DNA from: Theobroma cacao
Taxonomy: Eukaryota > Streptophyta > Magnoliopsida > Malvales > Malvaceae
Reading direction: 5' to 3'
NCBI RefSeq assembly: GCF_000208745.1
Contig: NC_030857.1
Coordinates: 4,130,714-4,194,713, forward strand
Length of the DNA: 64,000 bases
Both the position numbers and the translations under genes were made by a program. Below are positions 23,801 to 35,300 of this stretch, piece by piece; position 1 is the first letter of the stretch, and every line of letters begins with the position of its first letter. A model generated the notes under the pieces. The model was not told the origin of the DNA. It did not search any database and saw only the letters and a list, made by a program, of their open reading frames with translations.

Positions 23801-26800
23801 TTCTGGTTGGATTTTGTTATGCATGGGATAGAATTCTTTTAACTTTGGATTTCTTCCCTCACCCTCCTGTTGCTGCTTAGTTTATGTTTATCTGTAAATA
23901 CACGTTTGGAATTATCTGATAACTATATCCATTCTGTTCTGACATATTGATCTTATTAATAGTATTTGGGTCAAAGGAAAAAGCTAGAGGCTGAGGAAAG
24001 GCGCATGAGACAGAAGAAAGCTCGGGAGGAATTCACAAAGATGCTTGAAGTATGTTGCATGAGGCTCATATTATCTTCTTTTCTGCCTCCTGTTAATGTT
24101 TCTATTTGAGCTGATGCTTTGATTTCTTTCCAGGAGTCCAAGGAACTCACATCATCCATGAGATGGAGGTTGAAATTTCTTTCTATAATATTGACAAAAT
24201 AGATTTGTGGCCTCGTTTATCTTCAATGTGGAAACTGTAAAATATTCTAACTAAACTTTTTCCCTGTTCAGCAAAGCTCAAAGTTTATTTGAAAATGATG
24301 AAAGATTCAAGGCTGTTGAACGAGCCAGAGACCGGGAAGATCTTTTTGAAAATTATATAGTGGAACTTGAGAGAAAGGTAATAGTGTCTGACTTCTTTCG
24401 TATTTTGCAGATGTGCACCTTTATGCATACAGTGTGTTAATTTTGTGAGTATACTTATAACTGAACTTTCTCTGTGACAAATAAATGTACCCAAGAGAAA
24501 AAAGGGGTAACAGACGAGGAAAGAATGCCTAGGTATTCTTTGTAGGAATAAAGGCCTATGAAATTCCATCTTGTTCCTCATCTTTCCATTTTTCTTAGAT
24601 AGCTAGTGATATTCTTTCAGCAAGATTAATATTCAAGGTTGGATGTTGTTTCGGTCAAATTTTGCCTTGGAGTAATAGCTTTCAAGCACAAGTTAATTGG
24701 CAGTATTACAAACTAAGTTAGTAACATAGTTCGGCTAGAATTTTGTAACTAAACTTATGAAAATCATTGGTTTATCTGTCTGATTTTGAATTCTTTTGAC
24801 TGTTTTACACATATCTTGGCTATGATATCTTGCTAATCTCTGCCTCAGATTTATTACTCTTTTATTTCCATAAAACGGTCTAGACAGGTCAGATGTTAAA
24901 TAATGATTCATGTGCGCAAATATGTCTTTTCTGGTTTGGATATATGTTGTACCTGCCTTATCGATTAAGATAATTTATGGCTAAGTGGAAATTTTTTGAG
25001 GATGTGCACAAAATGGTCAGAAATGCATGTCTTTTGCCAGCACAATAGTGGTCTCTACTATATTCACTGGCAACTACCCCAAGCAAAAAATTATATGCCA
25101 GTTAAAATTGGTATTTTTACTTTCTAGTTTTTGTTGTTTAATGCAGGAAAGGGAAAATGCTGCAGAGGAAAAAAGGCGGAATATAGCAGAATACAGGAAA
25201 TTTCTGGAATCCTGTGATTTTATTAAGGTACAACATTTACAAAAGAGGATTGTAATTTGTTTTCTCTGTAAAGATTTTAGCATGGCTTTTTTACCCAAAC
25301 TTTTTCTTTAAATCTGCAGGCAAACAGCCAGTGGCGGAAAGTTCAAGACCGCTTAGAGGATGATGAAAGATGCTCACGTCTTGAAAAAATTGATCGCTTG
25401 GTCATGTTCCAGGACTACATTCATGACTTGGAGAAGGAAGAAGAGGAAAAAAAGAAGATGCAAAAGGTGGAGGTACTTTTTAACATCATTAGTTCACTTC
25501 TAATCTGTGTTCTTAATTTTGTTTTCTTGGTCAAAACTTAGGAACAATTGAGACGTGCCGAGCGCAAAAACCGTGACGCATTCCGTAAGCTTATGGACGA
25601 ACATGTTGTTGATGGCACTCTTACGGCTAAAACTTACTGGCGGGATTATTGTTTGAAGGTAATTCATATATTGTTATTTGTTTTACGGTAAGAGTGGCTT
25701 AAATCAAGGTGTGTTTTGTCTTTTTCAGAACTAGATTTTTTGCTTAGTCTTTTTGTTTTGATTCCTAGGTGAAAGATCTGCCCCCATATCTTGCTGTTGC
25801 ATCAAACACATCTGGTTCAACACCAAAAGATTTGTTTGAGGATGTTGTTGAAGAATTAGAAAAACAGGTTTGTGCCTCAAATCTGTTCTCTGCAAGATTT
25901 GATGTGTATTTTTTTTTTGTTGCATTATTCTTCGCTCCAGCAGAGAACAAATGATTTTCATACGTTTTTTATGGTTTCTTTTTTACATGAATAGTATCAG
26001 CAAGACAAAACCCATATTAAAGATGCAATGAAGTCAGGGAAGGTAAGATACTAGATTTATCTTGGAAGGTCTTTGTAAGTGCTTTCTCATTATTGAACCC
26101 CTCCTTGGCCTCCTTCCAGATTTCCATGGTTTCCACATGGACAGTTGAAGACTTCAAAGCTGCTATTTCAGAAGATGTTGGTTCCTTGCCAATATCAGAT
26201 ATAAACTTAAAGGTACTTCTGTTGCAATACATGTTTTCAACATCAACAAAAAAAGAAAAAGAGGAAAAAAATGGAAAAAGTTAAGCTCTGGTAAAAAATG
26301 AAAAAAGTTAAGCACTAATCTCGTGATTGAATATTGATAAGTTTATTCTGTACTCATTCTCAGCTTGTGTATGAGGAGTTACTCAAGAGCGCCAAGGAGA
26401 AGGAGGAGAAAGAGGCTAAGAAACGTCAGCGTCTAGCAGATGACTTCACTAAGCTATTACATACATATAAGGTGTGTTATATTGTTTTATAGACAAACGG
26501 GGACTATACTTTTTGTGCACTTGTTTAAAGAATTTCCCATGAGCATCTTGTTTAACTTTTGGTTGTTGTGCTGCTTCATAGGAGATAACTGCATCCTCTG
26601 ATTGGGAGGATTCCAGACCACTTTTTGAAGAAAGCCAAGAATACAGGTATTGCGTTTTTTTTTTTTTTTGCAATTATGATGAACAACCATTTGGAGCTAC
26701 TTGCTGGGTATTTATCATTCGTAAACATCTCAGTCCTAAGATCATTTCCTCCCCTTGGTGGCTTCCTGCCATGCACTTTTATTAGATCAATTGCGGAAGA

Positions 26801-27659
26801 GAGTTTAAGGAGAGAGATCTTCGAGGAATACATTGCATACTTACAGGAAAAAGCTAAAGAAAAGGAGCGCAAGCGTGAGGAGGAAAAGGTATGTGAATTT
26901 TTAGCTATGATGTCCAAGTAGTTGGTGGTTAAAAATCCCATATATTCATGAAATACTTTGATATATTTATGATGGACTTGAACATTATCAGAAGGGTGTG
27001 AAAGAATATGAGCACTTGTACATTTTATATTTTTTGAGCTTCCCCTTGCTTTTTCCTAAAGTATGGTATGCATTTTATACTGTATAAGAACATGTGTTTC
27101 TTCCAACATCTAAAGATGTTTATCTGGTTGGTTTGCAGGCCAAAAAGGAGAAAGAGCGAGAAGAGAAAGAGAAACGAAAGGAGAAGGAGAGAAAGGAGAA
27201 GGAAAGAGAACGTGAAAGGGAAAAGGGTAAGGAGCGAACTAAAAAAGATGAAACAGATAGTGAGAATTTAGATATATCTGACAGTCATGGCCATAAAGAG
27301 GACAAGAAAAAGGAAAAAGAAAAAGATAGGAAACACCGCAAACGACATCAAAGTGGTGGTGATGATGGGAGTTCCGATAAGGATGATAGGGAGGAGTCTA
27401 AGAAGTCTCGCAGACACGGCAGTGACCGTAAGAAATCAAGAAAGGTATAATCTTATCTATTCATCATATATTGTTCATCTATCCAACAATTTTTAATGTT
27501 CTCCAAATATTTTCTTGGCAGCATGCGCACTCACCTGAATCTGACAATGAAAGCCGGCATAAAAAGCACAAGAGAGATCACCGCGATGGATCGCGTAGAA
27601 ACAGTGGTTATGAGGAGCTGGAAGATGGTGAAGTTGGTGAGGACGGTGAAATTCAGTAG
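17859..27659 (+). CDS. PRP40A: Pre-mRNA-processing protein 40A (U1 snRNP-associated, WW/FF domains)
   Basis: Nuclear spliceosome factor; WW domains bind proline-rich partners such as the RNA polymerase II tail, and FF domains bind phospho-proteins. I read 27 coding exons with continuous phase (1034 aa): 17859-17891, 18267-18332, 18424-18759, 18860-19057, 19909-19982, 20204-20273, 22149-22201, 22352-22409, 22492-22850, 22941-23013, 23259-23357, 23535-23603, 23689-23766, 23963-24049, 24134-24168, 24272-24377, 25147-25227, 25320-25472, 25542-25658, 25769-25867, 25995-26042, 26120-26212, 26364-26471, 26582-26646, 26786-26888, 27139-27444, 27522-27659. The N terminus is Gln/Pro-rich. WW1 (about 223-252, [18 protein letters not shown]) and WW2 (about 265-294) are intact. 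A Ser/Ala/Pro linker precedes FF repeats from about residue 474 ([15 protein letters not shown]). The tail is Lys/Glu/Arg-rich, ending [14 protein letters not shown]. The end of the exon at 25472 could instead be 25465. Confidence 0.95.
21511..21895. repeat. Diverged tandem duplication inside a PRP40A intron, period about 217 bp
   Basis: Within the 1.9-kb intron 20274-22148, two copies begin CTTGTGGGC-AATTCTCA (21511 and 21728). They share GTTGAGAT/GCTGAGAT, CCTCCC, GTTTTGA, and CAGCTTCTTT/TAGCTTCTTT followed by a CACACATC/CACCCATC end. It probably accounts for part of the length of this otherwise large intron. No coding capacity is seen. Confidence 0.6.
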
Positions 27660-28776
27660 TTTCTTACTGATGCAAAAATTCAAAGAAACCGATTGGGGGA
27701 TTAACTACCTAAGATTTCATCGTTGCATTTTGTATCCTATAAGCTCAATCGTAAATGTCTATAGATTTTTAGGGGTTTTAGATCATTTAGGCACATACCT
27801 TAAACTAATTATTTTGCTTATTTTCCTAGTACGAGAGTTTAGGGTTGTCCTGTATTCTACGTTTGTATTAGCGTTTAGAATCCTAGGTTGGTGGGGGGTT
27901 TTGGTTTTAGTATTTGAAGTCTAAAGTATTTGGTAAAGTCTTTCTTCAGAGTTGCAGTTCCAGTTTTTTGGCTAACAAATTGGTGGGGCCACAATTGCAA
28001 GAATTACATCCATCACTTAATAGCTGTAACACATGTAACTGGTTGACGGTATCTTTTGAAGTAAGTTTGTAAGTTTCGGCTCATTTTTAGAGATTTACAA
28101 CGGGGCAATGATGGGAGGCTGCTGCCTCCTTTGATATCCCATAACTATTTTTTTTTTTATGTATTTATTATATGAGTTTAAGGGAAGCTTTATTTTTACG
28201 TCCATAATTAGTATCTCATTTTAAATTCAATTTTGTGCTGACACTACTTCTCAAAAAATCCAAGGGCAGTATTATTTTTGATACTAAAAACATATTATAA
28301 GATAACTAATAAATTTTATTAAAGTCGAAAATGGACAAATGAATTAGATTTAATTATTTAATTAAAACTGTTTAATGAAAAAATTTGTGCATTAAGTGAC
28401 AGAAGTATGCTTGATTGGATTGTGGCTAATATGGAACTCATGTGAGGATTAAGTTTTAAGAAAATCATGTAAATCACTATGCTTGTTCTTTTCTAGGTGG
28501 TTTGGACGTCAATGTCGGTGGATCCATCAATTTGATAAGCCACAAAGAGTGACTGATCTCTTGTCGTTCAGTCGTTACATGTCTCCCCTGTTAATCCTGG
28601 AGGGCATTCCAGTGCCTGTTGTTGCTATGTTTCAAGCTTTTTAGATACCTTACTACCATGGAATTGATAATCTGAACCAGACAGGAACAGTCGGCAGAAA
28701 TCAGTGTGAGTAAAATAATTGAAATTAGAGAAGGAAATTGAATTCCGAAGCTAGCAATTACATCTTAGCTAGGACA
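27660..28776. other. Convergent intergenic region between PRP40A and the DUF4378 gene
   Basis: The PRP40A 3' UTR occupies at least the first 300 bases. The open frame running to 27924 is UTR read-through of shadow frames. The rest is AT-rich and holds the 3' UTR of the minus-strand gene. No other gene is seen. Confidence 0.65.
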
Positions 28777-30084
28777 TTAATTAACCATGTCCATTGCAAC
28801 TTGACTTGTGATCTCCTCTAAAATGGCGTTTCCAATTACTAGCCCGATGTCCCTCTTCTGGGTTTCAAGATCTCTCCATTCTTGAGTTGAATCCGTTAGA
28901 TCTGATTTCAACCATTGCTTTATGTTTGATTCATCACCACATCGCTTTCCCCATCCCTTTATTTTCCCACAGGTGACCTTCCCAATCTCCTCAGACCCTG
29001 AAAACTCTTTGCCTTTTTCTTCCCTGTCATGGCTGTCTACCAACTCCCTAACACAGTCGAACAGAAGCTGCCTTGTTTGCTGCAAAACCTTTTTCGATAT
29101 TGAAAACCGGGAAGAATTAGACAAGTCAGGCTCTTGTAGTTCTGTTAATCCTGCACAACTTGATTTCCCTGGTGTGGTTTGAAGAAGTAAATTCCAGAGC
29201 GAAGCAGACAATATTGAGTCTTCCGTTATTAGCTTAGGCAAGAACAAACTTTTCTGCCTTGAGCTGGAAACCGGCCTTGCTGTTTTAGCTCACGAGAATT
29301 AGTACTGAATTTAGACCAGAAGGAAACTAAGAACGCTGAGCTTACCGTGGAGCTCATAGCAAGTAGAAAAATACTAACTGTTATCAAGTTGGGAGCCTCT
29401 TGAAGTAGATATATCTTCGAACACTGACACAGGGCTGTGCTGTTTACCGTCTTCCACGCAACTCCATTGAAACTTTGTATCTGCAGCAGCCTGTTAGCTT
29501 TATGAGTAAGCAACAGAACTTGATATTTTCCTAAAAAATTTCGAATGGAATCTTGCTTATGCAAAAGATAAACAGAAGAATAAGCGATAAAGCGTCTCTA
29601 CCTTCTTTTCGCTTTGATCGTAGGGTTTGAAAGACTTGGAATTGTCATCAAACATGGATGGTTCATCTATATCAATATCTGAACATGAATTATACACTGT
29701 TGTGCTGCTAGCAGAGGAAAATCTATCAGGCTCTGCAGTATCTTTGTTATTTCGGTCCATCTCAGTGACATTAAGCTTTCCATCTTCATCAGCAGAATTC
29801 TTGGTTCTAAAGCCTTCAATTGTAAAGAGCTTGTTACATACAACTTTAAGTACCTTGGGGAATTGGGGAATACACTTCTTGCTCTTGTCTTGACAACCAG
29901 ACTTCTTTAGAAACTTGCATGAATTGCCGTGGCAGCCAATGAATTTAGCTCCTGAATTTAAGTTCTTTCTCATACACCCTCTCTCCGCAAGGTAAACCTT
30001 TAAGATGAAAGGTTCTTGCTGTTCTTGGAGGAGCTCTCCAAGTTGCCTCGCTGGCTTGCCTGATGCTGTTGTCCTTGTGGCCAT
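28777..30084 (-). CDS. DUF4378 (TON1-recruiting-motif/TRM-type) protein
   Basis: Three exons in transcription order: 30084-29602, 29490-29379, 29279-28777; phases agree and give 365 aa. The N terminus (ARQLGELLQEQQEPFILKVY) resembles the short TRM-like proteins related, as I recall, to Arabidopsis TRM28. Exon 2 reads FQWSCVEDGKQHSPVSVFE, containing the S-P-V-S-V-E block of this superfamily. The last exon carries the DUF4378 domain: VRELVDSHD (about residues 270-280) through EWRDLETQKRDIGLVIGNAILEEI near the C terminus. Known family members associate with cortical microtubules or the TON1/PP2A complex; the role here is inferred. The exon 2 donor is GTTAGT, slightly off consensus. A longer frame overlapping exon 2 is a wrong-frame shadow. 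Confidence 0.85.
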
Positions 30085-32331
30085 TTGAGCAGTGTTAGGC
30101 TGAATGGTTGCAAGAGTTGAAAATTGAAGCTCTATGGTCTAAATTTAAGCCTGTTCAGAAGGAGGGGAACAAAAAGAAATAAGAAGAAGATGAGATGGAG
30201 CATGTGCAAGGTATTAAATGGGAAAGACAGCGATATCTGTCAGTTTGGGACTGAACAAGAGCAGAAACATAAGGGCGATTGGGTATTTAAGGCTACGAAA
30301 GGGAGAGAAGGAAAGGACATATTCCAAACAATCTCAAGGTATTATAGCTTTAATACCACCCCAGAGTTCCAAAGATGTTTCATCTAGCATCTTCTATTCC
30401 AGTGTTTTGTTCATGTCATAGCCTGTCTTTACTTGAAGACTTCGACACCTTATTCAATGCCCTATCCCTCACATTCACCCCATTCGAATTTATTTTTTGT
30501 TTTTGGTACATTTGATGGTCCCAAAAGCACTTGTTTCTTTTTGAATGGTGTCCATAACTAGTCAAAATTGCTGATGGGAAATAACGCAAATTGAATGCTG
30601 AGAATTCCGGAATAGTTATATACTTATGACTGTTAGGAAAGCTTTTATAAACCTAATCCCAATCATATTTTTATATACATATTTACATATGTGAACATGT
30701 TTACATGCATGTGTATGAGCCTGGATTTCCTCTCCCTTTCCCCCAACTCATTGTCAGCCAGTCGATATCATGGTTCAATAAGCATGATATACAGTCTACT
30801 ACTGCAAGTCTTTAATTATGAAAATAATGCTCAAAAACAAAGAAGAAGAAAAAAGAAAAAGAAAACTGCTTTTTTTTGCTTTTCTTGATGTCGGTTTCCT
30901 TTATGTTGATGAAAATGATTTGGGAGGTCCCAGCACTAGTCTGAACATGATTTCTGTTCATAAAGTAAAAAAAAAGCTGGGAGCGTCTTTTACTTGAGAA
31001 TGAGATTGTAGTTGGTAGTAATGGAATGGACAGGGAGAGACCAAGTGGTAAAAAGAGAACCTGTGTCCGTATACTGTGGCTTACATTTATATGTCAACTA
31101 GTTTCTGATGGCGTAAAACCTATTCTCCCCACCACCATGTCCTTCATCAAGAACTTCTCGGGACAGATAGGGTTTTCGAATTTGAATCTTTAGCTGGATA
31201 TGGTAAATATACGAAAAGGAAGAAAAAAACAGGAAAAGAAAAACACTACCTGGTAGACCACCTATTGAACTAAGCTATGGGATGCTAGATGGCCTCATTG
31301 GGTCATGCATATGACAGGAGCTGGTATGTTGCATCGACAATTGAGGAAAACCATGGCAACATGAAAATCGACCTGAACTGGAAATGCAAATTTATTCGAT
31401 AGAACCCGTCAAGTACCAAATATGCTGTGCTATCCCTGCAACAACCATACTCATCCTCCCCATGATTCTTCTAATCTCTTATTATTATCTTCAAAGCTTG
31501 GTTTTGTTGCACCTAACCCACATCCATCTTTTACATTGTTATATTCTTAATGTGTTCAAAGAAAAAAATAATTATATTTGATAGAAGAAGTTTAACAATA
31601 ATCCTACAATCAAATCCGATGACTTTTTTTAAAAGAAATATATGATATTATATATATTTAATTTATTAAAAAAACACACAATTATATTATTTTATTCAAT
31701 TTTAATAATAAATTTAATTCAATCGATTAATTGATAACGCGTGGGTATCCATTCGGTTGAGAAATCAACAACCATCATTGATGGGATAGGATAATGGACC
31801 TTGTCTCCTTCCAGCACAATCTAATTAATACATGAAGAAGGCAATAGCCGAGTAGCCTTTTATCTTTCAGCTTAAGCATCCTATCTTTTGTTAATAGCCC
31901 TACCCTCGTATTGGTGTTGAAGATGAAGAGGACAAGATGATTTTCCTCATTTCAATGTCTGATTTTGTGCATTAATATGCAGAGATGTGAATGTGAGGCA
32001 ACCGTAATGGACACGCTTCCCAACCTGCCAAGTTGAAATTAGGAACAACACGTGTGCCAAACTGACTTTCTGCATTTCCTCACAATCGAGGCATACCCAA
32101 GGGGCCTAAAGGTCTAATTGCTATGTGATGACCATAAATCATATGCAGCATTCGATAAGAATATCACTTTCCAAGCATGTACTAATTAATGTAACTATAG
32201 CCATCTCCCATGATAGCATCATGAAGAATTTAAATACATTCAAAGAGAATGAGAAGTGGTCATGCCAGTGTCAAGAAATGGGACGACCTAGCATTAGCAT
32301 TACATTAAAGAGAATAATAACTTAAATGGTT
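30085..32331. other. Intergenic region between the DUF4378 gene and the kinesin
   Basis: Leader and promoter of the minus-strand DUF4378 gene at the left, kinesin 3' UTR at the far right. It has purine-rich stretches and AT-rich DNA. The open frames of 60-90 codons show no family features. I see no gene or mobile element. Confidence 0.6.
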
Positions 32332-35300
32332 CTAATGCGGTAGAGATTTCTGTACTGAGACTGGATTTTCAGCTCTCAATTTCTCAATTTTAGATTTAAA
32401 TTCACCGTGAATTGACATGAGTGATCTCTGTCGAGAAGCAAAAGCAACACTAAAGTGTTTAATCTCTTCCTCGAGGTCTTTCCTTCGCTTTACTTCAGTG
32501 TTCAAGTCCATCAAAACGTTTTCCTTTTGATCATTCAGGAGTGTGAGCTTGTGAGATGATTCAGAGACTGTTTTCAGCAATGAATCTCGTTCTTGTTTCA
32601 ACACCTGAAACTCTCTTTCCAAGCTACCATATCTTTCTTTAGATGCTTCCAGGAACTTGGTACTGAGATCTAACTCTTTCTCCAAGTTTTCATACTTTTC
32701 CCTGACACTGTTGAGTTCATTGCTCAGTTTCTCCTTCCAACAAGCAGTTTCTCCACCCTGAGTGCAGCCCTTCCACATTTAAAAACTAAATCTTAAAATA
32801 GGATAGAAAGCAGCCTACACTCTGTAATCATTTTTCTACTAAAATGTAGTTCCGATTTCCTTTTATCCTGGGAAGAAGCTAAAAACATGGCGCATTGCAC
32901 AAAAGAAAGACATAAAGAACCCAATTACACTCATAAGCAGACACACACATGCAGAAAAAAAAAACATTTCAAAGTATCCTTAACAAGAGAGGTCATAGCT
33001 TCATTTATCCACAGTTTTGGTTTTGGTTGATGCTGAGTGCTTCTAAAATAAGCATAATAACTCCTCTCTCCAAGAGCACGTAAGAAAATACTTGAAAACC
33101 AACAACAGATATGAAATTTTAACCTAAAAGCACATGAATTCCAAAAGCAGCTAACTGTACCTCGTAAATTTTGGTTTATTTGTGTATTTATATTAGAATT
33201 TATTCAATACAGAAAAAGGATGGAACTGGCATAGACTCTTAAAGTATTTCTAAATATTGGTTGTAATGTAGTACAACAAAGATGAGGTTTTTCTTTTTTC
33301 TTCTTTCTGTAGGGAAAAACACAATTTTAAAGGAATTTTGGAGTAACTTTGTTCTCACTAAACAATATTTGACACAAACAAAGGAAAGATGGACGGGATA
33401 TATAGCAGAAAGAGTTTAGAAAATTAGGACCCTGGAGAAGGAAACAAAATATCCTAAAACAATAACAAAGAATAGAATCATAATTGATGAATGGTATCCT
33501 GATAACTGTGACCAGGCAGCTACCTTAAAGTTGCAGCTGCATAAAGGAGCATTCGCTTGATCATCCTCAGCACCAGCTGTTTCTGATAGAATCAAGGATG
33601 TAATTGTGCTCTTCAATGTTTCAGAAAGCATTTTGTTGCATTCTTGAAATAGGGAATCATTCCCAGACGAAGAATTGTGACCATTCATTGCCATTGCAAA
33701 GTGGGCTTCCAAGGTTGAGAAAAGGGTTGTCCCAATTTCACTTGTGCCAAGGAGAAATTTTGCAGTTGAAGATTTCCCATCAGATGCAGAACTCTGTCAT
33801 TGCACAAAGGGATGGAATGCATTAATGTTACTATTTCATTACACATTACAGAAAAAAAATGTTGAAAGAGGCAAATATAATGCATATTCACCTGCATTTT
33901 TGACAAAACATCCTCATAAATATCTTTGCAACTCACCACAGATTCACACAATCTTTGAGGCATTTTTCGAACAAACAATGCTTCTTGTTTTAGTTCAGTT
34001 AGTTCTCCCATTAGTCTGTCATTCAATTGTATTTGTTCTGCATGCTTTCTCTGTGAATGTAACAATTAAACAGTTACAGCATAGAAATGCATAGAAAGTA
34101 TGAAACATTGAGAAATTAAGTGGTGAAACATGTCAATTCCCTAAGGTGCAACTTAAACAAGTACCTATATACTTACAGCTTCTTAGTGGTCGGTATATCC
34201 ATAAATAACCACCCTGCTTTCTCCCAGGTCAGATTATCAGACAATTACGGCAATCATGTTTTGGAAATGAGGTTCAGTTATGCAGAAGTACGCAAAGATA
34301 CCAATCAATACAAGTAGGCATTTAAGAAAGGAAAAGAAAATTCTTTCTGAAATGATGGCTTCATGCAGTTAACCTCCCTCGATAACTTAGTGGAAACTCT
34401 AATCTATGCCTTTAAAAGTTGACATTATTATCAAGTAAAAAAGTCGAATGCATAGCACGTACTGACCTGGATTTCATTCTTCTCTTCGATAACAAGTTCA
34501 AGCTGTCTCTTTAGATTTTGGAGTTCTTGTTTGTCATTCTTATTTGAACAAACCTGACAATGAATTTATGGAGTCCTTATTATGACTAATATCATCTATC
34601 ACAGAAAAAGGCATTAACAAAAACATAATAGCAAATAACGTATATCATCCTGATTGCAAGATGAAGAATATATGACTTTGAATTATCAACTTACAGGAGT
34701 TACATCTTGCGGTGGGAAGGATTGAACTTTTCTTGCAGGAGTCGTCTGAAGAGAATCAAGGTCTGCAATGTAACCCTTGTTCATTTTGAACCAAGTGTCT
34801 TCATCAGCTACATTGCTAAAAGAATCTGGGAGAGGACTAAAATCTGGCAACTCTGAATAATTAGATCTCTTGGCAACGAAGGCATTAGGAGCCGCTTTAA
34901 AACAAGGGGTTTTAAAATCATCTCCTCTATCATTACATTCTTCCTTTGGGCTTTCTTTTGTGGAACCCTGCCCTTGCCAACAATAAATTTATAAAATTTC
35001 TCAGCACAGAGATATAATCGAAAAGAATAATAATAATGCACGATGAAACATTGACTCTAAAATAATGAATAATTCTTTAATCAGTCAACAACAATTTCGA
35101 TGCCAAACTTCAGAATTAGAGAATGAAGAATTTCATGGAGATTGAAGATGATGAGCTCTACACCAAGTCTAAAATTCGAATTAACTATACTTGCAGATGA
35201 CAATATGAAATGATATCTGCAATCCTAATTCAGTTACTGCCCTATACCACATGTAAATTTGGCCAAAGCAAGTTACACTTTTGCTGTGGATAAACATATA

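Noticed and set aside
27660..27924. Open frame continuing downstream of the PRP40A stop
   Set aside because: It is in a different frame and lies in the 3' UTR; the family C terminus ends at DGEIQ with a TAG at 27657-27659.
29229..29564. 111-codon minus frame over the middle exon of the DUF4378 gene
   Set aside because: Wrong frame; the alternative frame gives the SPVSVFE motif and joins both neighbouring exons in phase.
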